A stretch of DNA of 64,000 bases from Candidatus Binatia bacterium (lineage in GTDB: Bacteria > Desulfobacterota > Binatia > UBA12015): NCBI GenBank assembly GCA_029243485.1, contig JAQWRY010000086.1, forward strand, positions 699,517-763,516, in the 5' to 3' direction. Position numbers and translations under genes: made by a program. Numbering within the stretch: the first letter of the stretch is position 1; every line of letters begins with the position of its first letter. Shown in pieces: positions 51,508 to 59,958 of the stretch. The notes beneath the pieces are model-generated. The model was given only the letters and a program-made list of their open reading frames with translations, made no database searches and was not told the DNA's origin.

Positions 51508-53016
51508 TTAGGCTGCTTGCGCTTCTTCGTCGCTCGCGGCGATCTTCGGCGCCTTGTGCCCCTTGAGCGACTTCCACGCCATCCGGAGCGTCACCTTGAT
51601 GCCCTCGACCCCGAGGTACGGGAACGTGAGCGGGATGAGCAGGACGTAGAGGAAGAGTGCGACGCGCTTCATCCGCTTCTGGATGATCCAGCGAATGGCC
51701 GGCTTCAGCCAGTCGGGGGACTTCGCGTAGACCGGAGTGATCTTCGCGAGCGTCTCAGCGAGTTCCTTGTGGGGGTGCTTCAGGATCGACTCGTGGTGGT
51801 AGCCCGAGACGCCCTGGCGGACCTTCTCTTCGCCTTCGGCGTCGAGGTATCCGAGCTTCACTGCGTGGTCGTACATCTTTGTCTTCGGGAAGGGGTAGAA
51901 GACGTAGGCGGACGACTGCGTCGGCTTGATCTCGTCGATCATCTGGAGCGTCTTGAACATCTGCTCCGGCTGCTCGCCGGGGTTGCCGTAGATGCACGAA
52001 GCTTGCAGGCCGATGCCGGCATCGATGATGCGCTTGGCAGCGGTCTTGATGAGGTCGTCCTCCATGGGACGGTCCATCATGTGGCGGCGCACGTCGGCGT
52101 CACCGGAGTCGACGCCCATGAAGATCGTGTGGCAGTTGGCGGACTTCATCGCGGAGACCAGCTTCGGTCGAATCGTCGTCGGGTAACCGAAGCAGTACCA
52201 GGGGAGGTTGATCTCTTTGCGATAGGCCTCGCAGAACTCCTCCACCCACTTCGGGTTGGTGGTGAAGTTGTCGTCGTGAACCGAGACGTACTGCGGGTCG
52301 TACTTCTGGAGGTTGACCTTCAGCTCTTCGATCACGTTTCCGATCGAGCGCTTACGAAGGAAGTCACCCTTCCCTTTGAAGATCTCGCGTTGGTAGTGGA
52401 TGTTGCAGAACGTGCACTTGAAGGGGCACCCGCGACCAGTGAAGACCTCGAGGTTGTCCTTGAAGCATCCGTACTCGTGCCAGAGCTGCTTCTCTGGGAA
52501 CGGGAAGTCGTCCAGCTCGTTCTGCAGCGGTCCCATCTCGTTGCGGTGGATCAGACCGTCCTGCTTGATCCACATCGTCGGGATGTTGGTGTAGTCCTCG
52601 CCGCGCTCCATCCGATTGGCGAGCTCGAGGAGTGCGATTTCGCCCTCGCCGATGCAGGCCATGTCGATGTGCGGGTTCTGGAGAATGTAGTCAGGCAGCG
52701 CCTGCGCGTGATGGCCACCCATGAGGATGGGCACATCGGGCATCGTCTCCTTCAGCTTCTCGGCCATCTTCGTCGCGAACGGATAAAGGTTCGTCAGGCA
52801 GCCCATCGCAACGAGATCGGGCTTGAAGGCCTTGGCTCGCTCGAGAAGCTCTTGGTGGCGGTTGACCCACGCAAGCTGGGGGAACTTGATGAACAAGTTG
52901 TCGTCGAGGCCCGGATCGAAGATCAGATCGATCTCGTGTCCGTTCGCCTTCAGCATCGACATGCAGTAGCCGACGCCTAAATTTTCAATTCCCCGATAGT
53001 AGAAGAGGACACGCAT
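51508..53016 (-). CDS. B12-binding-domain radical SAM protein
   Basis: A 502-residue enzyme: an N-terminal cobalamin-binding Rossmann-like domain (MRVLFYYRGIENLGVGYCMS to ILMGGHHAQALPDYILQ), then a radical SAM barrel with the cluster motif C197-x3-C201-x2-C204 in FTGRGCPFKCTFC, and a C-terminal region with a hydrophobic helix (ALFLYVLLIPLTFPYLGVE) that may attach to membrane. Class B radical SAM enzymes methylate or rearrange unactivated carbons, for example hopanoids or antibiotics; the target here is unknown. I chose the ATG at 53016. Its upstream gap holds an AT-rich palindrome at 53139. Confidence 0.9.
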   Translation of the reverse strand: MRVLFYYRGIENLGVGYCMSMLKANGHEIDLIFDPGLDDNLFIKFPQLAWVNRHQELLERAKAFKPDLVAMGCLTNLYPFATKMAEKLKETMPDVPILMGGHHAQALPDYILQNPHIDMACIGEGEIALLELANRMERGEDYTNIPTMWIKQDGLIHRNEMGPLQNELDDFPFPEKQLWHEYGCFKDNLEVFTGRGCPFKCTFCNIHYQREIFKGKGDFLRKRSIGNVIEELKVNLQKYDPQYVSVHDDNFTTNPKWVEEFCEAYRKEINLPWYCFGYPTTIRPKLVSAMKSANCHTIFMGVDSGDADVRRHMMDRPMEDDLIKTAAKRIIDAGIGLQASCIYGNPGEQPEQMFKTLQMIDEIKPTQSSAYVFYPFPKTKMYDHAVKLGYLDAEGEEKVRQGVSGYHHESILKHPHKELAETLAKITPVYAKSPDWLKPAIRWIIQKRMKRVALFLYVLLIPLTFPYLGVEGIKVTLRMAWKSLKGHKAPKIAASDEEAQAA

Positions 53017-53138
53017 TATCCAATAGGTATGTGGTTCCGGGCAGACACCTGTCAACGTCGCATTCGTTCGGGTGCCGGATCCCAGCCCGCCAGCCCCTGA
53101 TTTCCCTTGTAAACACGGAGCGTTGGCTGTATAGCTAA

Positions 53139-53157
53139 TCTAATTCAATGAATTAGA
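53139..53157. promoter_or_regulatory. AT-rich perfect palindrome, operator-like
   Basis: TCTAATTCA-A-TGAATTAGA has nine-base arms around one base, too tight for an RNA hairpin, so a DNA-binding protein site is more likely. It sits about 120 bases upstream of the radical SAM start and overlaps the stop codon of the VTT gene, in a stretch markedly richer in A and T than its surroundings. Confidence 0.5.
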
Positions 53158-53865
53158 CTTCCTGGAGAGCCGAACATACACTCCTTCGAATTCGTGGGCG
53201 GGCGAATCTGTCGGGTGCGTGAATGCCGGAGCCAAGGGCTCCGGGGGCCGGCCGATCGCCGGGTAGATACCGTGGCGGTCGGTCGGCGGATGCGCGGGAG
53301 GGCCCGCTTCATCCGCGCCGGCTGCCAGCAGCCCGGCGGCCACGGCCCCGACGAGAAGCGCCACGGGGGCGATTCCCACGGCCGCTGTCCAGGTGAAGCG
53401 CCAGATCGAGATCCGCGCCGCCCCGGCGGCGCTATTCACGAGATGGGGCCCGAGCGGGAACCAGCGGCCGCAGATCAGGAACCCGGGGTGCTCGACGGGA
53501 AGGTGTCTCAGCCACCCCGGGAGTTTCCCCCGCGCCGTGTTCTCGTCGACCCGACCGGCGATCCGACGGACGAGCGTGTACTCGATCCAGGCGGCGATCA
53601 TCCACCCGAACCAAACGAGCGCACTCCCTCGCATGAAGCCGTAGACGACACACAGGGCGATCCCCACGACGTCGCTCGGAATCGGCGAGAACGACAGCGA
53701 GATCGCGATCTGGAGCGGTACGAGGAAGAGCGCCGGGATCGGGCCGCTCAGGCCCTGTGCCCAGGTGAGCGCGCTCGGGATGTCGAGCCACGCCCACGCA
53801 ATCCATGCGAGGACCGTGATTGCGAGGAGTGCGAGCAGCGCACGTGAAGAAGCCAATTTCCGCAT
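53140..53865 (-). CDS. VTT-domain (TVP38/DedA-like) membrane protein
   Basis: A 241-residue polytopic membrane protein: helix one at residues 8-28, then FLVPLQIAISLSFSPIPSDV and GIALCVVYGFMRGSALVWFG in the position of the VTT signature, then WFPLGPHLVNSAAGAARISI and a last helix to about residue 182. The C-terminal 50 residues are Pro/His-rich and hydrophilic. It is more divergent than the VTT proteins at 6162 and 31289. Position directly upstream of the radical SAM gene on the same strand suggests possible linkage. Confidence 0.75.
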   Translation of the reverse strand: MRKLASSRALLALLAITVLAWIAWAWLDIPSALTWAQGLSGPIPALFLVPLQIAISLSFSPIPSDVVGIALCVVYGFMRGSALVWFGWMIAAWIEYTLVRRIAGRVDENTARGKLPGWLRHLPVEHPGFLICGRWFPLGPHLVNSAAGAARISIWRFTWTAAVGIAPVALLVGAVAAGLLAAGADEAGPPAHPPTDRHGIYPAIGRPPEPLAPAFTHPTDSPAHEFEGVYVRLSRKSNSLN

Positions 53866-53887
53866 CGTCGGGGTAAAACGCCCAGGC

Positions 53888-54187
53888 TTACGGGGGGCCC
53901 GTGCCGTCGACGGGGTGCGAGAACAGTGTTGTTCCGTACCGTGAGGCGAGATCCCCTTCTTCGACGAGGTCGACTACGGCCGCGGAATTGGCCGCGGTGT
54001 CGCCGAGCCATGCTCCCGGTGTGACTCCGCGGCTCGAGAGCCCGGGGAATCGGCTGTTCGAACCTAGGGTTCTGTGGATGTGGCCCGGGTCGTCGAGCAG
54101 ATAGTGGCAGTGGAGCGAGGCGACGCCCGGGGCGGCGTTGCCAATCAGGCAGGTCGAGTTTCGGCGGTGGCGTCGCGTTGCGGGCAT
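53888..54187 (-). CDS. Unrecognised small ORF
   Basis: A 99-codon frame. Its middle, LDDPGHIHRTLGSNSRFPGL followed by AWLGDTAANSAAVVDLVEEG and LASRYGTTLFSHPV, looks like a real protein end with normal codon use, but I do not recognise the family. The first 30 residues are Arg-rich and probably not native. It may be the C-terminus of a larger deleted gene. It fills the gap between the VTT gene and the acyl-CoA synthetase. Confidence 0.3.
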   Translation of the reverse strand: MPATRRHRRNSTCLIGNAAPGVASLHCHYLLDDPGHIHRTLGSNSRFPGLSSRGVTPGAWLGDTAANSAAVVDLVEEGDLASRYGTTLFSHPVDGTGPP

Positions 54188-54230
54188 CAGAGGCCGAACT
54201 CTATGTCCGGGTGATGGGAATCGTCCAGTC

Positions 54231-55910
54231 TCACTCCTCGATGAAGGAACTCTCGGCCTCTCCGCTCAGCACCTGTTTCAGGACTTTTCCGGTGGCATTG
54301 CGGGGCAACGCCTCGGTGCGGATGTCCCAATGCGCCGGGACTTTGTAGTACGCGAGAGTTTCGCCGACGAAGGATGCGAGGGCTGCCCCGTCGAGGGATC
54401 GACCGGCGCAGGGGACGACGACGGCCTTCACTTCCTGGCCGAGTTCCTCATGGGGAACTCCGAACACGGCCACTTCCGCGACGTCTGGGTGCTCTTCGAG
54501 GCGGTTCTCGATCTCGGCCGGGTAGACGTTCTCGGAAGCGCGCAGAATGAGGTCGCGCCGCCGCGAGGCGAGGTAGAGACGTCCGTCGAGTATGCGGCCG
54601 ACGTCACCCGTGCGTAGCCACCGGTCCTTGGTGATGGTGTCGGCGGTAGCCTCGGGGCGGTTCCAGTAGCCGAGCATGAGGAGTGGGCTTCGGATGAGGA
54701 TCTCCCCCTCTTCGCCGTCCGCGAGCTTCGCTCCGTGCTCGTCGCGAATCTCGAGCTCGACTGTGGGGAGAGGCCTTCCTACCGACTCCGGGAACTCCTC
54801 CCATTCGGCTCCGCCGATCATCGTCGCGAGAGCGCCGGTCTCGGTGCTGCCGTATCCGTGACCGAGATAGCCGCCGGACTCACCGAGCGCGGGGAAGCCC
54901 TCGCGGATCCGCCGCTGGAGTTCCGGGGACGTCGGCGCGCCCCCGCCGCCCAGCTGGCGGATCGACGACAGGTCGTACTTCCCGAAATCGGGGTGATTCA
55001 AGACGCGATAGACGACTGTGTTCATCGCTGCCCAGCTGGTGCACTTCTCCCGCTCGATCGTCTTCATCGTCTCGCCGGCGTCAAAGCGATTCAAGTTCCA
55101 GACGGATCGCAGACCATTGGCCATGGACATGATGGCGGCCGTGTGGAGGCCCGAGACGTGGAACAGCGGATTGGTCACGTACAGGCACGTCGGCGGTGCG
55201 GCGGGCGTGTCCGCCGGAGCGGGTGGTGCGAGCATCAGGTTGCGCAAGCCGCCCATGGTGGTGAGGGAGATCAGGGCGACGACGTTGCGGTGGGTTTGAA
55301 CCGCTCCTTTGGGGCGTCCCGTCGTGCCGCTGGTGTAGAGGATGATGGCGGCATCGTCCTCGGCGATCGGCGTCGTCGGAAGCGGGGCGTCGGGCGCGTG
55401 TGCCTCGAGGGCTGCGAACTCTGCCTCGATCTCGACGACGGGTACGCCGGGGGCGGCTCCGTCGAGTCGAGCGAGCCTCTTGCGGTCCGCGACCAGGACC
55501 TTCGGCTGGCTGTCGCCGACGCCGTAGAGGATTTCGTCGCCCGTCCACCAGCCGTTCAGGCCGACCGCGATGGCCCCGAGGCTCGTCGTGGCCCAGAACG
55601 TGATGAGCCACTCGGGGCAGTTCGCCGCGAGGATAGCGACCCGGTCTCCGTGGCCGACGCCGTACTTCTCCTGGAGCGCCTGGGCGACCGACGCCACCGA
55701 TCGCGCGTGCTCGGCAAAGGTGAGTCGGCGGTCGCCGAAGATGGCGTACTCGGCGTCCCCGAAGCCCACGGAGTTCTCGAGGTACGTTCGTAGCGAGGGG
55801 TTCCGTGTTCGGAACACCTGGGTCGGCACGCCGAGGACCGGTTCGGTGGTTGTTTCGAACGGCGCGCCGGGGCCGAGGAGCTGAGCGTCGACTTCTTGGG
55901 GGGTGGCCAT
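54231..55910 (-). CDS. AMP-binding acyl-CoA synthetase
   Basis: A 559-residue ANL ligase. P-loop ILYTSGTTGRPKGAVQTHRN, adenine motif HGYGSTETGALATMIGG, the DxxD-type RTGDVGRILDGRLYLASRRR with the hinge DLILRASENVYPAEIE, and the catalytic Lys in PRNATGKVLKQVL. It activates a fatty or aromatic acid to its CoA thioester. The C-terminal pocket signatures do not fix the substrate. The protein is only distantly like the synthetase at 12840. It is divergent from the carbamoyltransferase with 106 bases between the starts, where both promoters must lie. Confidence 0.9.
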   Translation of the reverse strand: MATPQEVDAQLLGPGAPFETTTEPVLGVPTQVFRTRNPSLRTYLENSVGFGDAEYAIFGDRRLTFAEHARSVASVAQALQEKYGVGHGDRVAILAANCPEWLITFWATTSLGAIAVGLNGWWTGDEILYGVGDSQPKVLVADRKRLARLDGAAPGVPVVEIEAEFAALEAHAPDAPLPTTPIAEDDAAIILYTSGTTGRPKGAVQTHRNVVALISLTTMGGLRNLMLAPPAPADTPAAPPTCLYVTNPLFHVSGLHTAAIMSMANGLRSVWNLNRFDAGETMKTIEREKCTSWAAMNTVVYRVLNHPDFGKYDLSSIRQLGGGGAPTSPELQRRIREGFPALGESGGYLGHGYGSTETGALATMIGGAEWEEFPESVGRPLPTVELEIRDEHGAKLADGEEGEILIRSPLLMLGYWNRPEATADTITKDRWLRTGDVGRILDGRLYLASRRRDLILRASENVYPAEIENRLEEHPDVAEVAVFGVPHEELGQEVKAVVVPCAGRSLDGAALASFVGETLAYYKVPAHWDIRTEALPRNATGKVLKQVLSGEAESSFIEE

Positions 55911-56016
55911 CTGCGAGGCTATACCGAGCGCTTCGCGTCGATTCCAAACCGCTCCTTGTCCGCCGGCCAGCCCTCGGGTAGCGTGGCAAATTACGGCTCG
56001 GCCCGGCCCCTCGGCG

Positions 56017-57810
56017 ATGAATATTCTCGGTCTTTCCTTCTACTATCACGACAGTGCAGCCGCGCTCGTGACCGATGGTGTCGTTGTGGCCGCCGCCGAG
56101 GAGGAACGCTTCTCGCGCGTCAAGCACGACAGTGGTTTCCCGATGCTCGCGATCAAGTTCTGTCTCGACCGGGCTGGCATATCGATTCACGACGTCGATC
56201 ATATTGTCTTCTACGAAAAGCCCTTCGTGAAGTTCGAGCGCTTGTTGCTCACCTCGTTCGCGACGTTTCCGCGTTCGCACCGTGTGTTCACCGAGTCGAT
56301 GCGTCGTTGGGTGACCGACAAGCTCTGGATCAAGCCGCTCATCAAAGATCAGCTGAAAATCGATCCGAAGAAGATCCTGTTCTGCGATCACCACATGTCG
56401 CACGCGGCTGCATCGTTCTTCTGCTCGCCGTTCGACGAGTCCGTCGTAATCACCGTCGACGGTGCGGGTGAGTGGTCGACAGGAACCGTGGGCATGGGCC
56501 GCGGCACCAAGATCGACATCGAGCAGGAGGCGCGCTTCCCGCACTCGCTCGGCCTGTTGTACTCGGCGTTTACGGCCTACTGCGGCTTCGAGGTGAACGA
56601 GGGCGAGTACAAGCTCATGGGAATGGCGCCCTACGGCGAGCCGAGGTACGTCGACAAGATCAAGAAGATGGTCCACGTCGGGTCCGACGGCTCGTACTGG
56701 CTCGACCTCGACTACTTCGCCTTCCACTACTCACCCGACAACACGCTCGCGCCGAAGTTCTCCGAGCACATGGGAAAGCCTCCGCGGGATCCGGCGCTCG
56801 GCGACAAGTCGCTCGATCCGTACTACTGCGACGTCGCCGCATCGATTCAGGCCGTCACCGAAGAGATCATGATTGGTCTCGCCAGCGCGGCGCAGAAGCG
56901 GACCGGCTCGAAGAACCTGTGTCTGTCCGGCGGCGTGGCTCTCAACTCCGTTGCGAACGCCAAGATCCTGCGCGACGCCGGCTTCGAGCAAGTCTACATT
57001 CCGCCCGCGCCGGGCGACGACGGTGGCGCGATCGGCGCGGCGATGTGGTGCTACCACCACCTTCTGGGCAAGCCTCGGGTTGGCCCTCTCGGTCACGCGT
57101 ACCTCGGCAGCGAGTACTCCGAGAGCCAGATCGGCGACTTCTTGAAGGAATACGATCTGAAGCACACGTTCATCGACGACGATGAGAAGTTCTACGATCG
57201 CGTCGTCGATGATCTCGTCTCCGGCAAGGTCGGCGGATGGATGCGTGGCCGCTTCGAGTGGGGGCCGCGCGCGCTAGGTGCTCGTTCGATCATCGCCGAC
57301 CCCCGGCGGAACGAGATGAAGGAAATCGTCAACGCGAAGATCAAGTTCCGCGAGGCGTTCCGCCCCTTCGCGCCGAGCGTGCTGGCCGAGCGCTGCGAGG
57401 AATACTTCGAGCTCCCGAATGCGATGGAGCAGTACCCCGCGCGGTTCATGCTCTACGTAGTGCCGGTCGTCGAGGACAAGCGCGAGGTCATTCCCGCGAT
57501 CACGCATGTCGACGGATCGGGTCGGCTGCAGACGGTTCGGCAGGATACGAACCCGTCGTATCACCGCATGATCGAGAAGTTCGGCGAAGCGACCGGTGTT
57601 CCGGTCGTTCTCAATACGAGCTTCAACTTGAAGGGCGAGCCGATCGTCGAGACGCCGAAGAACGCGTTCAACACGTTCACCCGTTCGGAGATGGACGTGC
57701 TCTACCTCGGCAACTTCGTCGTCGAGAAGGAAGCGAAGAAGAAGATCGTCGAGGACAGCCGCTTCACTCTCCGCCACTCCGGCGACTCTGTCGTCGGCAT
57801 GGTTTCGTAG
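56017..57810 (+). CDS. NodU/TobZ-type O-carbamoyltransferase
   Basis: A 597-residue enzyme matching the NodU/CmcH family. The N-terminal YrdC-independent Kae1-like domain starts MNILGLSFYYHDSAAALVTD and EEERFSRVKHDSGFP; the metal-binding HHxxH is DHHMSHAAASFF (H125, H126, H129), and SGGVALNSVANAKIL, PPAPGDDGGAIGAAMW complete the ATPase part. The C-terminal domain has RFEWGPRALGARSII, FREAFRPFAPSVL and VVLNTSFNLKGEPIVETP. It makes carbamoyl-adenylate from carbamoyl phosphate and ATP, then transfers the carbamoyl group to a hydroxyl of a glycan or secondary metabolite. The ATG starts the conserved region; the upstream frame is not conserved. A radical SAM and a CoA ligase are nearby. Confidence 0.9.
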   Translation: MNILGLSFYYHDSAAALVTDGVVVAAAEEERFSRVKHDSGFPMLAIKFCLDRAGISIHDVDHIVFYEKPFVKFERLLLTSFATFPRSHRVFTESMRRWVTDKLWIKPLIKDQLKIDPKKILFCDHHMSHAAASFFCSPFDESVVITVDGAGEWSTGTVGMGRGTKIDIEQEARFPHSLGLLYSAFTAYCGFEVNEGEYKLMGMAPYGEPRYVDKIKKMVHVGSDGSYWLDLDYFAFHYSPDNTLAPKFSEHMGKPPRDPALGDKSLDPYYCDVAASIQAVTEEIMIGLASAAQKRTGSKNLCLSGGVALNSVANAKILRDAGFEQVYIPPAPGDDGGAIGAAMWCYHHLLGKPRVGPLGHAYLGSEYSESQIGDFLKEYDLKHTFIDDDEKFYDRVVDDLVSGKVGGWMRGRFEWGPRALGARSIIADPRRNEMKEIVNAKIKFREAFRPFAPSVLAERCEEYFELPNAMEQYPARFMLYVVPVVEDKREVIPAITHVDGSGRLQTVRQDTNPSYHRMIEKFGEATGVPVVLNTSFNLKGEPIVETPKNAFNTFTRSEMDVLYLGNFVVEKEAKKKIVEDSRFTLRHSGDSVVGMVS

Positions 57811-57870
57811 CGGTCGCCGGCGCGTCACGGGGTTTCTTCCGGAGCGCTTGTGTGGTCGGCTGGGAGAGTG

Positions 57871-59592
57871 ATGCGCCGAATCTTGTTGGTCGCCGGGCTG
57901 TTCGTCCTCGTGGCGTTGCTCGTTTCGCAGTTCCGGTCCACGCACGGTCCCGACCGGATCGTCGTTGCGCGCAAGATCATCACGATGGATCCTGTGCGCC
58001 CCGCGGCGACTGCGGCGGCGGTCGTGGACGGGCGGATTGCCGCGGTCGGTTCCCTGGCCGAGGTCCGCGCGGCGGTCGGCGACGCGAGCCTCGAGATCGA
58101 CCACAGCCTCGCGGACAAGGTCCTCGTTCCCGGCTTCATCGACCCGCACATCCACCCGACGCTCGCAGCGACGATTCTCAACCTCGACATCGTGTCCGCG
58201 ATGTCGTGGGCGACGCCGAAGGGGCACACGTCGCCTGTTCGGGGACGCGAAGCGTTTCTCGATCGCCTGCGGGAGCTCGATCGCGACCGGGAGGACGGTG
58301 ATTGGCTCCTGGTCTGGGGCTACCATGCGCCGTACCACGGCTCGCTTTCCCGCCGTGATCTCGATGAGATTTCGACCACGCGGCCGATCTTCGTGTGGCA
58401 GCGATCGGTGCACGAGATGTTCTTCAACACGAAGGCACTCGAGGAACTCGGCATGCGGGAGGACGAGTTCGCGGCGCACCCGCAGGCGGACTGGGAGGAT
58501 GGGCATCTCTGGGAGGCGGGCGCACTCACGCTCGGAGCACCGGTCGTTCAGATCCTGGCGACCCCGATGCGCTACCTCGAGGGCCTCGGGATGATGACGG
58601 AGGTTCTTCATCGCGGCGGCCTCACGACGGTTGCGGAGCAGGGGTTTCCGCAGGTGAATGCACTCGCCGAGCGACTCGCGCTTCGTTTCGAGATGTGGAG
58701 GTCGGACGCGCCCTACCGTTTCGTCCTGGTCCCGAATGCGATGTTCCTCCTGCGCGAAGAAGGCAGCGCGGCCGCCGCGGAGGCCGCGGCGTCCGCACTT
58801 CTCGAATCGTCGACCGATTCGATCCGGGTGGTAAAGCACGCGAAGTACTACGCCGACGGCGCGATCTTCAGTCAGCTCATGCAGATGACCGAGCCTTACC
58901 TCGACGGCCACCATGGCGAGTGGATGATGACGCCGGCCGAGCAGGCGGAAGTTCTCAATACGTTCTGGCAAGCAGACTGGGATATTCACGTGCACGTGAA
59001 CGGTGACGCCGGCCTGGATCTGGTGCTCGATCAAATAATGGGCCAGCAGGGGACCTATCCCGCGCCGGGCCGTCGCATCGTGATGGAGCACTACGGCTAC
59101 GCGCGTGAGGACCAGCACGCCCGCGTGAAAGCTCTCGGCATCGACGTTTCCAACAACGCGTACTACCTCCACGAACTGGCCCCGATTTACGCCGAACACG
59201 GGCTCGGCCCGGAGCGCGCGGCGGACATTTCGCCGATGGGTGGGCTCGCCCGCGCCGGCGTTCCCATCTCGTTTCATTCGGACTTTCCGATGGCCCCCGC
59301 CGAGCCTCTGACACTCATGTGGGTTGCGGTGAATCGTATCGGGAGTGATGGCCGCGTTTGGGGAGAAGACCAGAAGCTGCCACTTGACCTCGCCCTTCGC
59401 GCGGTCACCCTGGAGGCCGCGCGGAGCCTCGGGCTGGAGGACGAGATCGGCTCGATCGAGGTCGGGAAGCGCGCTGACTTCACAGTGCTCGAGAGCGACC
59501 CGTACGAGGTCGAGCCGGAGGCTCTACGCGACATCGAGATCTGGGGCACGGTGCTGGGCGGCCGCGCCCACCCCATCGAGAACCGTTCGTAA
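57871..59592 (+). CDS. YtcJ-type metal-dependent amidohydrolase
   Basis: A 573-residue protein: an N-terminal membrane or signal helix (RRILLVAGLFVLVALLVSQF), then an amidohydrolase barrel. The metal motif is VLVPGFIDPHIHPTL (HxH); HVHVNGDAGLDLVLD gives a later His, MEHYGYAREDQ and SFHSDFPMAPAEP the closing His and Asp. The C-terminal sandwich ends EIGSIEVGKRADFTVLESD. YtcJ-like enzymes hydrolyse N-acyl or amide bonds of diverse substrates. Anchoring at the periplasmic face is inferred. The ATG at 57871 follows GGGAGAG; a GTG-led longer frame at 57850 adds seven residues. Confidence 0.85.
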   Translation: MRRILLVAGLFVLVALLVSQFRSTHGPDRIVVARKIITMDPVRPAATAAAVVDGRIAAVGSLAEVRAAVGDASLEIDHSLADKVLVPGFIDPHIHPTLAATILNLDIVSAMSWATPKGHTSPVRGREAFLDRLRELDRDREDGDWLLVWGYHAPYHGSLSRRDLDEISTTRPIFVWQRSVHEMFFNTKALEELGMREDEFAAHPQADWEDGHLWEAGALTLGAPVVQILATPMRYLEGLGMMTEVLHRGGLTTVAEQGFPQVNALAERLALRFEMWRSDAPYRFVLVPNAMFLLREEGSAAAAEAAASALLESSTDSIRVVKHAKYYADGAIFSQLMQMTEPYLDGHHGEWMMTPAEQAEVLNTFWQADWDIHVHVNGDAGLDLVLDQIMGQQGTYPAPGRRIVMEHYGYAREDQHARVKALGIDVSNNAYYLHELAPIYAEHGLGPERAADISPMGGLARAGVPISFHSDFPMAPAEPLTLMWVAVNRIGSDGRVWGEDQKLPLDLALRAVTLEAARSLGLEDEIGSIEVGKRADFTVLESDPYEVEPEALRDIEIWGTVLGGRAHPIENRS

Positions 59593-59623
59593 TCCCGAGC
59601 GTGCCCAAGTAGGGAGCGACCCT

Positions 59624-59931
59624 ATGGACCTGGGGAACATGGTGACCGACCTCTTCCTCAGTGAGCTTGGATCCGAAGGTGGCGGGCTCGATGCGTCGAC
59701 CGTTCAGTCCGCACTGGGGGCCGTTCTAGGCGGAGTCGACGGTCAGATCGATCTTCCGGCGCTCATCGAGAAGTTCTCCGGTGGGGATTTCGCGTCCCTC
59801 GCCCAGTCCTGGCGCGGTGAGGGCGGGGCGACGAACGCTTGATCGATCAGAACAGTTCGTCCGAGAACCTCCTGGAGTCGGTCGGAGGCGCGAGCGGGCT
59901 GTTCGACATGGTGTCCAAGCTGCTCAAGTAG
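59624..59931 (+). pseudogene. DUF937/YidB-like gene with internal deletion
   Basis: From the ATG at 59624 a 72-residue frame gives SALGAVLGGVDGQIDLPALI and SGGDFASLAQSWRGEGG, as in YidB/DUF937 proteins. The expected C-terminal segment, SENLLESVGGASGLFDMVSK then LLK and a TAG at 59931, follows in another frame. The middle of the domain is missing. The 72-residue product could still be made; its function is unknown even in intact relatives. Confidence 0.5.
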
Positions 59932-59958
59932 ATCGTCCTTTCGGCGGCGGCGCCTTGA

